Origin: Serpentinicella alkaliphila
Lineage (GTDB): Bacteria; Bacillota; Clostridia; Peptostreptococcales; Natronincolaceae
Reading direction: 5' to 3'
Length of the DNA: 64,000 bases
Assembly: GCF_018141405.1 (NCBI RefSeq)
Contig: NZ_CP058648.1
Coordinates: 1,565,001-1,629,000, forward strand
Shown here: positions 43,709 to 53,528 of the stretch, in pieces
Position numbering within the stretch: the first letter of the stretch is position 1
Layout: the number at the start of each line of letters is the position of its first letter
The notes under the pieces: generated by a model
Database searches by the model: none
Told to the model about the DNA's origin: nothing
Seen by the model: the letters and a program-made list of their open reading frames with translations, nothing else
Position numbers and translations under genes: made by a program

Positions 43709-45061
43709 ATGTTGATTTTAGGAGAACAATATAAAATTACTATAGAAGATTTAGGGCATAATGGAGAAGGGATAGGAAGAGTTGACGGCTTTACAGTTTT
43801 TGTAGATGGTGGAATTCCTGGAGACATAGTATTAGCGAAAATCCAAACCTTAAAGAAAAACTATGCAGTTGGGGAAATACTAGAAATAATTGAATCATCT
43901 AGTGATAGAATTAAGCCAGTATGTTCGTTATCATCAATATGTGGCGGATGTCAAATCATGCATATGGATTACCAAGCCCAATTGGAAATGAAGAGAAAAA
44001 GAGTAAAAGAAAATATACAAAGAATAGGTAAGATAGATACAATTGTTCACCCTACAATAGGAATGGACAATCCATATGAATATAGAAATAAGGCCCAAAT
44101 TCCAGTAGGTATTGTCGATGGAAAATCAATATTAGGCTTTTATAAAAGAGGCAGTCATGATATTGTTGGAACAGATAATTGTCGTATTCAGTCAGCAATA
44201 AATACTGATGTAATTCAAATAATAAAAAAATATATTGATGATAATAAAGTCAGTGTTTATAATGAAAAGACTAGAAAAGGTTTAATTAGACATATAGTAA
44301 CAAAGGTAGGATTTACTACTGGTGAAGTAATGGTAGTAATAATAACAAATGGAAATGAATTGCCTTTCAAAGAAGAATTAATAATGGCTTTGAAAAAGAA
44401 GATTAGTGGCTTGAAAAGTGTAATACATAATATTAATGATAAGAATACAAATGTTATTTTTGGAAAAGAAACTAAAGTTATTTTTGGCGAAGACAAGATA
44501 GTAGATTATATTGGAGATTTAAAATTTAATATATCAGCTCATTCTTTTTATCAGGTAAATTCAGTACAAACTAAAGTCTTATATGGAAAAGCATTGGAGT
44601 ATGCAAATTTAACTGGGTCGGAGAATGTTTTCGATATTTATTGTGGCATAGGTACTATATCTTTATTTGTTGCCAAAAAAGCAAAACAAGTATGGGGTGT
44701 TGAGGTTGTACAAACAGCAATTGATGATGCAAAGGAAAATGCTGTTATTAATAACATAAATAATACGGAATTCTACGTAGGTAAAGCGGAAGATATCGTA
44801 CCGAAATTGTATAAGCAGGGAATAAAAGCCGATGTAGTTATAGTGGATCCACCAAGAAAAGGTTGTGAACAGTCTGTTTTAGAAACAATAGTAAATATGA
44901 ATCCAGAAAGGGTAGTATATGTTTCATGTAATCCAGCTACTTTGGCTAGAGACCTAGCCTTCTTAGATGAAAACGGATATAAGGTTATTGAAGTACAACC
45001 TGTAGACATGTTTCCACACACGGCTCATGTTGAGTGTGTGGTGTTAATAGAGAGGGTTTAG
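43709..45061 (+). CDS. rlmD: 23S rRNA (uracil-5-)-methyltransferase, RlmD/RlmCD type
   Basis: 450 aa. N-terminal TRAM domain (1-60), a [4Fe-4S] site (C-x6-CGGC near residues 73-82, then C), SAM-dependent Rossmann methyltransferase (VFDIYCGIGTISL), the DPPRKGC motif and the catalytic nucleophile in VSCNPATLARDL. It methylates a uridine of 23S rRNA at C5. In Firmicutes one enzyme (RlmCD) may modify two uridines, so the exact site is not certain. AAAAGGAG is about 10 nt before the ATG. Confidence 0.93.
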   Translation: MLILGEQYKITIEDLGHNGEGIGRVDGFTVFVDGGIPGDIVLAKIQTLKKNYAVGEILEIIESSSDRIKPVCSLSSICGGCQIMHMDYQAQLEMKRKRVKENIQRIGKIDTIVHPTIGMDNPYEYRNKAQIPVGIVDGKSILGFYKRGSHDIVGTDNCRIQSAINTDVIQIIKKYIDDNKVSVYNEKTRKGLIRHIVTKVGFTTGEVMVVIITNGNELPFKEELIMALKKKISGLKSVIHNINDKNTNVIFGKETKVIFGEDKIVDYIGDLKFNISAHSFYQVNSVQTKVLYGKALEYANLTGSENVFDIYCGIGTISLFVAKKAKQVWGVEVVQTAIDDAKENAVINNINNTEFYVGKAEDIVPKLYKQGIKADVVIVDPPRKGCEQSVLETIVNMNPERVVYVSCNPATLARDLAFLDENGYKVIEVQPVDMFPHTAHVECVVLIERV

Positions 45062-45182
45062 AGTGCTTTACATACTTCTTCCGAGTAGAAATGTAAGTAA
45101 ACTGTTTTTATCTATCGAAGGATTAATATTTCCATAGAGGACGTCATATGACAAATGTATATATAAAAGGATGATTTGTTAA

Positions 45183-45830
45183 ATGAATAATCAATATGAG
45201 ATTTATTTCTATCATAAAGCCCACGGCTATAACTCATTAGACATATTTATAGATGGACAACTGGTAGATAATAAAAAAGGAAAATATACTTGGAGGGGTA
45301 GTGACGGTAAGCACCAAATAAGAATAACTCAGGTTAAAATGCATCAATCTAAATGGTATTGGATTACTTCACCAGTATTTTTTCTTTTGGGAGTTCTAGC
45401 TTATGATCTAGAAGGATTTGATGATAAGACCCCATTTTATGCTGTATATGAGGCTAATATTTTAGTAGATAAGGATATGATAGTTAAAGTATCGCTAAAA
45501 GACATTAATAAACATAAGGGGGAATCCAAAGAAGGGTATGAATATAAGATAAAAGTTGATTTTCCTGAAGAAGCAAACATTGAAGTTACTAAAGAAGAAT
45601 TTGTGGCAACAAAAAAGGAAAGGGTAAAATGGTTTTTAACCCATGCTGCTTTACTGTCTGTAGTTTTCAGCTTTGTGATGTTTATAGGAGTGGGTGTAGG
45701 AATTAGTAGCCTTAAAACAGATGGAGAGATATTTGTTGCTATGCTTTCATTGCTAATATCTGCTGGAGTCATGGTGGGATGGATTTTCATAATATATAAA
45801 ATGTATAGGTACTCACAGGGGAAATATTAA
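45183..45830 (+). CDS. Membrane protein of unknown function
   Basis: 215 aa. An N-terminal beta-rich part (IYFYHKAHGYNSLDIFIDGQLV, resembling a small carbohydrate-binding or PEGA-like fold), one hydrophobic segment at about 60-78, a charged middle, and two C-terminal membrane helices at about 155-178 and 185-208. The ribosome site (AAAAGGATGA) is fair. I do not recognise the family. It lies alone between rlmD and a 480-bp non-coding gap. Confidence 0.7.
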   Translation: MNNQYEIYFYHKAHGYNSLDIFIDGQLVDNKKGKYTWRGSDGKHQIRITQVKMHQSKWYWITSPVFFLLGVLAYDLEGFDDKTPFYAVYEANILVDKDMIVKVSLKDINKHKGESKEGYEYKIKVDFPEEANIEVTKEEFVATKKERVKWFLTHAALLSVVFSFVMFIGVGVGISSLKTDGEIFVAMLSLLISAGVMVGWIFIIYKMYRYSQGKY

Positions 45831-46313
45831 AAGAATAGACACTAAGGGGCGCACTCCTGCAAACCCCCGGGGGTTATCCCATTATTTCAGCGAAATAGTA
45901 TCATCTTTCTATCAAAACCCATGTGGAGAGTGTTGTGTTGATAGAGAAGAAGTAGGTTGGAATCAGTGGTTTGGAAGGTTTTAGATAAAAATGCATAATG
46001 TATATATGTTCCCCTAGACTATAAGTTTAGGGGATCTATCTTTAGCCGGGGAAGAAATTTCGCAGAATAGAATATTATGCGTAAAAGTAACTGTCTAGAG
46101 AGTAAAAATATATACAAGTAGAAACCGCTATAGTTGACTTTTCATGAAATGCAGAAGAAACCGTCTCCAATGATTTATAAAAAAGATGTTGACTGATAAC
46201 AGGAACGGAGAAATTGACTTTTGGATTTTGATTGATGCTCATTCCTTCTTTGTACTAAATAGGATTCTACTGTTTCTAACAGGCGGCTTTGAAGAAAAGT
46301 ATGTTTTCAAGTT
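45831..46313. other. Non-coding gap of about 480 bp
   Basis: Contains a short GC palindrome (CCCCCGGGGG near 45877) and a TCCCCTA/TAGGGGA hairpin (46010-46034). No convincing ORF, RNA or transposon remnant was seen. Confidence 0.5.
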
Positions 46314-47255
46314 CTATAAGTTTTTATAATGACTTTCTAAAATAGAAATCTTATCTTGCAATAGCTTTTTAAGCTTTTGTGGTTTGATGGAAATAATATT
46401 GACTGTGTAGTTGAGAAAATAGTTTGCAATAAAATTCTCTTCCCCTTTATTATAGAACCCCCGAATAATATACTGATGTCCCTCAATGTGAAGTTGCATT
46501 GAGGGGTAATGTTCCTTATAGAATAAATCGATTCCTTTGGATAGGATACTAACTTCAAAATCGGTGGCTCCCTTGTGTTTAAAGGTATTAGCTGAAAGAT
46601 TTGTTAATTCCTTTATTGGCTTTGAGGAATAGACAGTGCTTTCGTCGAGGGTAATAATTTTATCACAACGAAATACTTGAACTTTATTTGTGTCAAAGTT
46701 AAATGCAGTTACATACCACTGACCGTAGCTAGCAGAAATATTAAAGAACTGCACAAAGAATTGTGTTACTGTTTCTCTTTTGTTGTAAGTAATTTTGCAA
46801 ACTGTTTCTTCTACTGCCATCTTTAAAATATTTTTTAAAAGAGGGCTACTATTATGGTGCTTTGAAACTTCAAAACTTAATATTTGTTCCATTTTACGAA
46901 TTGCATTTATATGTTCATCAGAAATACAAGTTTCAAATTTATGCTTTAAGTTTGCTACACTTAAATGAAATGGTGTTGATTCATAGGAATTCAATGTAAT
47001 CATTGCAAAATATAGAGCATACATTTCATCAATTGTAAAAACGATAGGTGATAACAATCTATTTCTTAAGATGCCATATCTTCCATTTCTCCCGGCTTCA
47101 GAAAATATGGGCATACCAATTTTTTCAAGAGATTGTATATCCCTTAACGCAGTACTTTTTGATATACTATATCTTTCCATAACATCTTTTAGATTAAAGT
47201 AGTTTTTGTTATTTAAATATATCATCATGTCGTTTATTCTTTCTGATTTTCCCAT
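46314..47255 (-). CDS. HTH/WYL-domain transcriptional regulator (YafY-like)
   Basis: Start at ATG 47255 (MGKSERINDMM), preceded on the minus strand by GGAAGGAA (47263-47270); ORF extension upstream has no RBS. The 313-aa product has a DeoR/HTH_11 helix-turn-helix (DVMERYSISKSTALRDIQSLE) and a WYL domain (about 135-230; QWYVTAFNFDTNKVQVFRCDKI) followed by a WCX-type C-terminus. WYL domains sense ligands, often nucleic acid or small molecules. It is divergent from a flavin-binding protein gene 96 bp away, its probable target. Confidence 0.88.
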   Translation of the reverse strand: MGKSERINDMMIYLNNKNYFNLKDVMERYSISKSTALRDIQSLEKIGMPIFSEAGRNGRYGILRNRLLSPIVFTIDEMYALYFAMITLNSYESTPFHLSVANLKHKFETCISDEHINAIRKMEQILSFEVSKHHNSSPLLKNILKMAVEETVCKITYNKRETVTQFFVQFFNISASYGQWYVTAFNFDTNKVQVFRCDKIITLDESTVYSSKPIKELTNLSANTFKHKGATDFEVSILSKGIDLFYKEHYPSMQLHIEGHQYIIRGFYNKGEENFIANYFLNYTVNIISIKPQKLKKLLQDKISILESHYKNL

Positions 47256-47351
47256 ACTTAATTTCCTTCCAGAATAATTAAAAGGTATCAAATAATGACA
47301 CTTTTTAATAGTATACTATAAATAACAAATAAAATCAAAGGAGATATCAGT

Positions 47352-47771
47352 ATGAATACTAAGAGTGAATTTGAAAGAATTATGGCTACCCAAACGGAAA
47401 TTGCTTTAGCCACAAGTGTCAATGATGTGTGTAATGTTAGGATCGTTAATTTCATTTACGATGAGACTTCTCAAACTTTGTTTTTTGCAACCTTTGGAGA
47501 TAATGATAAGGTTAAAGAATTTGAGCAAAATCGTAATGTAGCTTTTACAACGGTTCCTCATAAAGGGAATGAACACGTTAAAGCAAAAGCGCAGGTTAAT
47601 AAAAGTAACCTCAGTATTTTTGATGTAAAAGGCAGCTTTATATCAAAGATTCCAGACTATAAAGATACGATTAATCAAGTGGGGCAATTTCTTGTACTTT
47701 TTGAAGTCAAATTTAATACTGCTATAGTTACATTGGACTTTGAAAATATTGATATAATATCTTTAGCATAG
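47352..47771 (+). CDS. Pyridoxamine 5'-phosphate oxidase-like flavin-binding protein
   Basis: 139 aa, split-barrel PNPOx-like fold (IALATSVNDVCNVRIVNFIYDE, LFFATFGDNDKVKEFEQNRNVAF). Family members bind FMN or heme-related ligands and act in redox or stress functions; the exact reaction cannot be assigned. AAAGGAGAT precedes the ATG. It is divergent from the WYL regulator. The region immediately downstream turns into decayed mobile DNA. Confidence 0.85.
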   Translation: MNTKSEFERIMATQTEIALATSVNDVCNVRIVNFIYDETSQTLFFATFGDNDKVKEFEQNRNVAFTTVPHKGNEHVKAKAQVNKSNLSIFDVKGSFISKIPDYKDTINQVGQFLVLFEVKFNTAIVTLDFENIDIISLA

Positions 47772-47862
47772 CTTAATAGCAAAAAGTAAAGGGATTTTTT
47801 CGTGCCCTTCGTTTTAGTAATTTTATGTCTTTCATAATTATGTATTAACTGCCCCTAAGGGG

Positions 47863-48333
47863 CTGCCAGCTTCAAACGGCACATTAAGAGAGAAAAGCGA
47901 AAGCGGTATATATCACGTAATAATTAGAGGTGCAAATAGGCAGGAGATATTTCATGATGATGAGGACTGCTTAAGATTTCTTGAAACATTAGAAAAATAT
48001 AAAGTAAAAAGTGCAATTAAGATATATGGTTGGTGTTTGATGAATAATCATATTCATTTACTTATTGAAGAAGGTAAAGAGGAACTTTCAACAACTATGA
48101 AAAGGATAGGTGTAAGCTTTGTAGGGTATTATCACCTAAAGTATGATACTACAGGACATTTATTTTAAGACAGGTATAAAAGTGAGAAGGTGGAAAGTGA
48201 AGAATACCTGATAACGGTAGTACGATATATACATCAAAATCCTGTGAGAGCTGGTCTTGTAAATATGCCTCAGGATTGGAAATGGAGTAGTTGTACAGAA
48301 TACTATGGTGAAACACCTTATCAACAAGTATAA
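47863..48333 (+). pseudogene. Y1/REP-associated tyrosine transposase (IS200-like) remnant
   Basis: Translating from CTG 47863 gives PASNGTLREKSESGIYHVI, then NNHIHLLI (the HUH motif) and GYYHLKYDTTGHLF followed by an in-frame TAA where the family has Gln (QDRYKSE). The start codon is CTG instead of ATG and the 3' end is joined to an IS3 fragment at about 48331. It is therefore inactive. Confidence 0.85.
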
Positions 48334-49131
48334 TGGACCTGTATTCAAGAAAAATAATATCTTGGGTGCTCAGTACTACCCTAGAAGCAAAATGGGTAAT
48401 AGAAGCAATTAATAAAGCCAAAGTATCACGTAATATAAATAAGCCATTAGTAATGCATTCAGATTATGCTGAAGAAAAAACTATGCCGAATAATCTTCCA
48501 AGATCACTTGGATATTGGCTGTAATATATTTTCTTCGGCATAGTATTTATAAATTGAAGTACCAAATATAAAGGAGGTACTTCAAAATGAACATTGACAT
48601 GGTCTGCAACGTATTATTGGATGCACTAGCTGAATGTACATGCAATGCTTCCTTATTTAATGAGATATATGGGGCACACTTCTTTGGAAAGCACCTATTA
48701 CTATATCCATCTTATACCTGATTATTCTCCAAAGTATTTAGGCAATGAATAAAGCAGCTCCCAAGTTCGGAGATGCCGATAAAATATGAAAGCACGAAGC
48801 AACTAGAAAAGCCATTTGATCTCTGGATTAAGTGCAATATACATGTGAAGCGTATCAAAAATCTACAGAAAAATTTATAAATAGTTATTCTAGGAAAGCT
48901 AATCCATGGGACAATGCATGTATAGAATCATTCCATGCATTAATTAAAAGAGAGTGGATAAATAGATTCAAGATATTAGATTATAATCATGCATATCGAT
49001 TGGTTGTTAACTATATAGAAGCAGTTTATAATACAGTAAGAATACATAGCCATTGTGGATATTTATCTCCAAATCAGTATGAAGCTGACTATAACAAGGA
49101 GCTAAGGAAATTATACCAAGAAGCGAGTTGA
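48333..49131 (+). pseudogene. IS3-family transposase (OrfB) in two pieces
   Basis: The 5' piece (48333-48466) encodes MDLYSRKIISWVLS...VMHSD, including the second catalytic Asp. The 3' piece (48832-49131) continues QYTCEAYQKS...NPWDNACIESFHALIKREW with the catalytic Glu. The two are separated by about 360 bp of foreign DNA exactly at HSD/QYT. The first catalytic Asp and everything upstream are missing. Confidence 0.88.
48469..48831 (+). mobile_element. Unidentified ~360-bp insertion inside the IS3 remnant
   Basis: Contains an 11-bp inverted repeat ACTATGCCGAA / TTCGGCATAGT (48480-48490, 48534-48544) and, behind AAAGGAGGTAC, a 44-aa ORF at 48587-48721 (MNIDMVCNVLLDALAEC...). I do not recognise either. 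It may be the truncated end of another IS. Confidence 0.5.
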
Positions 49132-49199
49132 CATAATGTCGAATGGTAAGTATATTAAGAAAATCCTAATTTAACTTGTACTTTTTCTTGACATAGTAC

Positions 49200-49872
49200 C
49201 ATATACACGCACTAATTGCAGAAGGAGCATTAGATAAAGACAATAAATTTAAAGCAGTGAAATATATTCCGTATGAATTTCTAAGGAAATCATGTCAGAA
49301 GGTGCTACTGGATATAGTAAAAAATAAATTAGTACCTAAAAAGCCAAAGCTAGGAAAACTAATTAATGAGCTAAACAAGAGATATCGAGAAGGATTTTAT
49401 GTACATGCTGAAACTAAAATGGATAGCGCGAAGAAAGCAGCGGAATATATAGGTAGGTACCTAGCAAGACCGGCAATAGCAGAATATAGAATAATTAAGT
49501 ATGACGGTGAAGTAGTAAAGTTTTGGTATGAAGATCATAAGACAGGAGAAGTTGTTGAAAGAGAATTAACAGCATTGGAATTTATAGGGAAAATAATCAT
49601 GCATATCCCTAAAAAACATTTTAAGATGGTAAGAAGATATGGACTATATAGAAGAGATTTAAATAAGATAGCAAAAGAGTCAATAAGTCTTCAAATGTAT
49701 TATAAAAGGAAAAAAGAAAAAGGAAAAAAAGCTAGAGAAAAAAACATGGAAAGAAAGAATAATAGAGAGCTTTGGAAAGAATCCAATAAAATGTCCAAAG
49801 TGCAATAAGGAAATGGAGTTGTGGGAAATTTGGAGTGATAAAATATGGTACAATTTATCAGATGCTAGATGA
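49200..49872 (+). pseudogene. IS91-family (HUH, Y2) transposase remnant
   Basis: The reading begins abruptly at HIHALIAEGALD (49200), keeping the HUH metal motif but losing the N-terminal zinc domain. It continues through AAEYIGRYLARPAIAEYRI and LTALEFIGKIIMHIPKKHFKMVRRYGLYRR, typical of IS91. A +1 frameshift in the A-rich stretch near 49740 is needed to reach the natural end (CPKCNKEMELWEIWSDKIWY, stop at 49870-49872). Confidence 0.88.
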
Positions 49873-49904
49873 ATTAAAATCCCAAAAGGAGGGACCACAA
49901 CAAA

Positions 49905-50147
49905 ATGGTAAGAAAAAAGAGAAAGAGCTTATACGATACAATCCCATTCGACGACCCGAAGGAAATACAGAGAGATATGTACAAATATCAATGTATTCAT
50001 TGTAGATATGAAGAAGAAGTACCTGGATATGTAGTAGAAGAGTTTGTCTGGTGGGAAGAAATGGATGAAGAGTATGCAAAAACAAAAGAAGATCGCATGC
50101 CTACTTTGGTATGCCCTAAATGCGAAGGAATGCTTAAAAGTAAATAG
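49905..50147 (+). CDS. Small zinc-ribbon protein linked to the IS91 element
   Basis: 80 aa, MVRKKRKSLYDTIPFDDPKE... with one CxxC pair in YQCIHCRYEEE and one in LVCPKCEGML, a typical zinc ribbon of 4 Cys. AAAGGAGGG precedes it. It follows the IS91 transposase remnant by 32 bp and ends in a terminator, so it was probably the second gene of that element. I know of no assigned function. Confidence 0.75.
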   Translation: MVRKKRKSLYDTIPFDDPKEIQRDMYKYQCIHCRYEEEVPGYVVEEFVWWEEMDEEYAKTKEDRMPTLVCPKCEGMLKSK

Positions 50148-50180
50148 GCGGTAGGATATGAAAACTACCGCACTAGTTTT
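50148..50180 (+). terminator. Terminator after the zinc-ribbon gene
   Basis: GCGGTAG (50148-50154) / CTACCGC (50165-50171) then ACTAGTTTTTT. A second small hairpin TTGCCC-GAA-GGGCAA follows. Confidence 0.8.
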
Positions 50181-50717
50181 TTAAAATTGCCCGAAGGGCA
50201 ACTTTGTTCTTGGATGTGTAATTGAGTAGATATATGGGATCTAATATCTTAAATAGATTGCAAAAATCCCAACTACCGCATTGCTTCCTTAACGCACTTT
50301 TAGTTAATTGCTGGGGGGATCTAGAGTCTCGTAATTCTGTATCAGGTTAAAGCAATTAGACTCCACTACTATTCTAATTACTTTAGAACACATTTGTAAT
50401 ATTATTTATATCTTGCCTCAAATTCTTTTTTTAATATATATATAATACTATAATAGCTTATTACTAATACAACTGGAGTTACTAATTTTAAAGGATTTTG
50501 CTGAATACTTGTTATAGAACGGCATTTTATGTGCAACTCAATTGACAAAATCTATTTGAAATAAATAAAGGATAAACATCAAGTAGTTGACTAAATTCTT
50601 GTCAACCTATTTAATGGTTATCCTTTTTATGTTATTATTACAGTCTATATTTATTTAGAAAGAAAGACAGAAGTCTCCTCTACCACAATTCAACTTCTGT
50701 CCCCATAAAACAATATT
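50181..50717. other. Non-coding junction between two mobile elements
   Basis: No gene seen. Holds a long imperfect stem at 50568-50625 (AAGGATAA...GTTGAC / GTCAAC...TTATCCTT, followed by TTTTTAT) and the hairpin GACAGAAGT / ACTTCTGTC (50666-50674, 50693-50701) just before the next ORF. These may mark the left end of the following DDE/AAA element and its insulation from outside transcription. Confidence 0.5.
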
Positions 50718-51233
50718 ATGATAACTCTAATTACAGATAAAATCAATACATTTAATCAAATTTCATATAATAAATTTCTTGATACTATAAACCTCTACCA
50801 ATTATCTTGCTCCTGTACCTTGTCTGGCTGCCTTATTAAACATGGTTACTATAACCGTTCTATTAAGACACCCGAAGGTTTCATTACACTGTCCATTTTG
50901 CGCATGAAATGTAAACGCTGTGGCAAGACGCATGCCATATTCCCTAAGTTTATCGTTCCTTACTCCCAAATACTTCTTAATGACCATATATCAATTATAA
51001 GAGCATATATTTCCAATGATTCATTTGAATCCATTATGACTACCAATGAATATATAGATGAAAGTAACATCAGATATGTTATCAGTATGTATTTAAGGTA
51101 CTGGAAGGAAGCTCTTGCTGCTTTCGGATTTTCTATTGCCGATGATATCGTATCCATCATAAGACACTGTCTTTCTACATTCAAACGGCAGTTTATGCAG
51201 ATTAAATGCATACCAAATATTATATTTACATAA
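50718..51233 (+). CDS. DUF6431-type zinc-finger protein of a transposon
   Basis: 171 aa with CSCTLSGC near the N-terminus and CKRCGK further on, a transposon-associated zinc-binding domain (DUF6431-like) that often precedes a DDE transposase and an AAA ATPase. The remainder is helical (DDHIS... LRYWKEALAAFGF). Translation begins at ATG 50718 without a clear RBS, so the start is uncertain. It may provide DNA binding for the element. Confidence 0.65.
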   Translation: MITLITDKINTFNQISYNKFLDTINLYQLSCSCTLSGCLIKHGYYNRSIKTPEGFITLSILRMKCKRCGKTHAIFPKFIVPYSQILLNDHISIIRAYISNDSFESIMTTNEYIDESNIRYVISMYLRYWKEALAAFGFSIADDIVSIIRHCLSTFKRQFMQIKCIPNIIFT

Positions 51234-51314
51234 AACCACATAAGCCTGTTTTACCATTTGTTTTTTATATTCTAAACTCTAAATATACTTTAAATAGAAG
51301 GAGGATTTTAAAGA

Positions 51315-52560
51315 TGAATGATGAAGCAAGAAGAAATATTGCGCTTTTTAGATACGGGATCATCGCTCCAATAGTAAGTGGAACCTACGATGAAGATAAA
51401 AGTATAAAAGAGTTTTTTTCTGATACGGCTAAAAAAACCTATACCAATCCAAGAGGTGAAGATACAAAAATTTCTGCCTCAACTCTTGAACGGTGGTACT
51501 ACAGTTATAGGCAAAGTGGCTTTGATGCCCTTATTCCACAACGAAGGCGTGACACCGGACAGCCCAGAAAAATTGACGAAGATATAATGGAGCAGGTTCG
51601 CTTTCTAAAAAAGGAATACCCACGAATACCTGCAACTTTAATACATCAGAAGTTAATTGATAATAAGCACCATAAATAAAGGTGATATATCTCTCTCCAC
51701 AATCAATAGATTTGTAAATCAAATTAAAATTGAAAATAAATATACAGGTAACAAAGATATGAGGCGATATGAAAGAGCCCACATAAATGAAGTATGGTGT
51801 GGCGACAGTAGTGTTGGTCCTTATATTAAAATAGATGGAACAAAAAAACGCACCTATATCATTGCACTACTTGATGATGCTTCAAGATATATTGTTGGAA
51901 TTGATATCTTTTTTAATGATACTTCATAAATCTTATGTCTATCATGAAAACAAATTTGTCACAAGATTTGGAAGACCAAAGATTTTAAATTTTGATAATG
52001 GATCATGCTATAAAAATAAACAGATGGAACTTCTAGTTGCAAGGATAGGTTCAACCATAAATTACTGTGCTCCATACACTCCAACCAGTAAAGCGAAAGT
52101 AGAAAGGTGGTTTAAAACATTGAAAGATCAATGGATGTCTCAGCTAAACATGAGTGATTACTCATCTATTGCTGAACTTCGTGAAGCCTTACTAAACTAT
52201 GTTAATCATTATAATCAGAGCATACATAGTTCTCTTAACGGGTTGTGCCCCCAAGATAGGTTCTTTAATGAATCATATCTTATAAAAAGATTACCTGAAG
52301 AGTTGATTGAAACAACATTTCTTCTTGAGTACGAGAGGCGTGTATCTGCTGATAACGTAGTAATGATAGATGAAATTGAGTATGAGGTGCCTTATCGTTA
52401 TTCAAAACAGAAAGTTACCTTAAGGTATTCACCTGACCTTAGTAAAATCTATGTAGTTGACAAGCATACCGGTGAACTTACAGCTATAAAACTGTTAAAT
52501 AAGCAGGAAAATTCACTGATAAAAAGAGAAAAAGTAAAATTTACGGGAGGCAAATATTAA
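51315..52560 (+). pseudogene. DDE (rve) transposase with two frameshifts
   Basis: Begins at ATG 51315 behind AAGGAGGA. Frame 1 gives a helix-turn-helix part (SASTLERWYYSYRQSGFDALIPQRR), the frame changes near 51670, then INEVWCGDSSVGPYI (first Asp) and a second change near 51925, after which GRPKILNFDNGSCYKNKQM (second Asp) and SKAKVERWFKTLKDQW (Glu) follow. The DDE triad is spread over three frames, so the gene is dead unless recoded. Confidence 0.85.
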
Positions 52561-52561
52561 A

Positions 52562-53369
52562 ATGATCGATTACATTAGCAGATATGGGCTTGACTTTAAC
52601 CCATTCATAAAGAACACAAAAGATATCGTAGTGGAGACATCTGAATACAATGAAATAATCTACAGGCTTAATTATCTTTTAAACAATAAAGGTTTCGGAG
52701 TAATTACAGGTGGTCCAGGACGGGGTAAGACTACAGCAATTAGGAGCTGGGTTAATGGGCTTAATAACTCTTTATACAAGGTTATATATACTTCACTGTC
52801 AACACTTACAGTGAGTGAGTTCTACAAACATCTGTCATCAGAACTAGGCCTTGAGCCAATGCATAAAAAAACAGACAACTTTAAAAATATACAAGCAGAA
52901 ATAAACAGGTATTCCATTGAGAAACGTATAACCCCAGTAATAATAATAGATGAAGCTAACTACATCAACAATGCTGTACTTAATGACCTTAAAATGCTTT
53001 TTAATTTTGATATGGATTCAAAAGATAGAGCCGTAGTTATTCTTGTAGGCTTGCCTCAGCTTAATAATACTTTAAGATTAGTTGCTAATGAACCATTAAG
53101 ACAAAGAGTTACTATGAACTATAATCTCGATAGTCTCAAAGAGAGAAGAATCACTTTCTTATATAAAAGGAAAACTTTCGGGTGCAAAATCTACTTTGGA
53201 AATCTTTAACGCCAATGCACTAGAAGCTATAATAAATGCATCAAATGGTATACCAAGACTTATTAATAAGATATGCAATTCAAGTCTTATTATTGCTAAT
53301 AGCAAAAATGCCAATATAGTAGATTCTGACATAGTAATGCTTGCAGTAAATGAAATTGAATTAGGATAA
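52562..53369 (+). pseudogene. AAA ATPase of the transposon (TniB/ExeA-like), frameshifted
   Basis: Walker A is GGPGRGKTT, Walker B VIIIDEAN, and the arginine-containing sensor region is LRQRVTMNY. The frame breaks near 53150; the other frame continues YIKGKLSGAKSTLEIFNANALEAI...NGIPRLINKICNSSL to TAA at 53367. It would be the target-selection/transposition ATPase for the adjacent DDE protein. Confidence 0.85.
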
Positions 53370-53528
53370 TAATAAATCCATGGATGTCTTTAAAGATGTT
53401 CATGGATTTAAGCGAAATAACATATAACTTAACCTTATTTATTGTGATTATGTTCCATTAAGTACGTTGAATAATGTAAAGATTGGTCTTAAAGTAAACA
53501 TTAAATAAAACGAAGAAGTTAACCGCAT

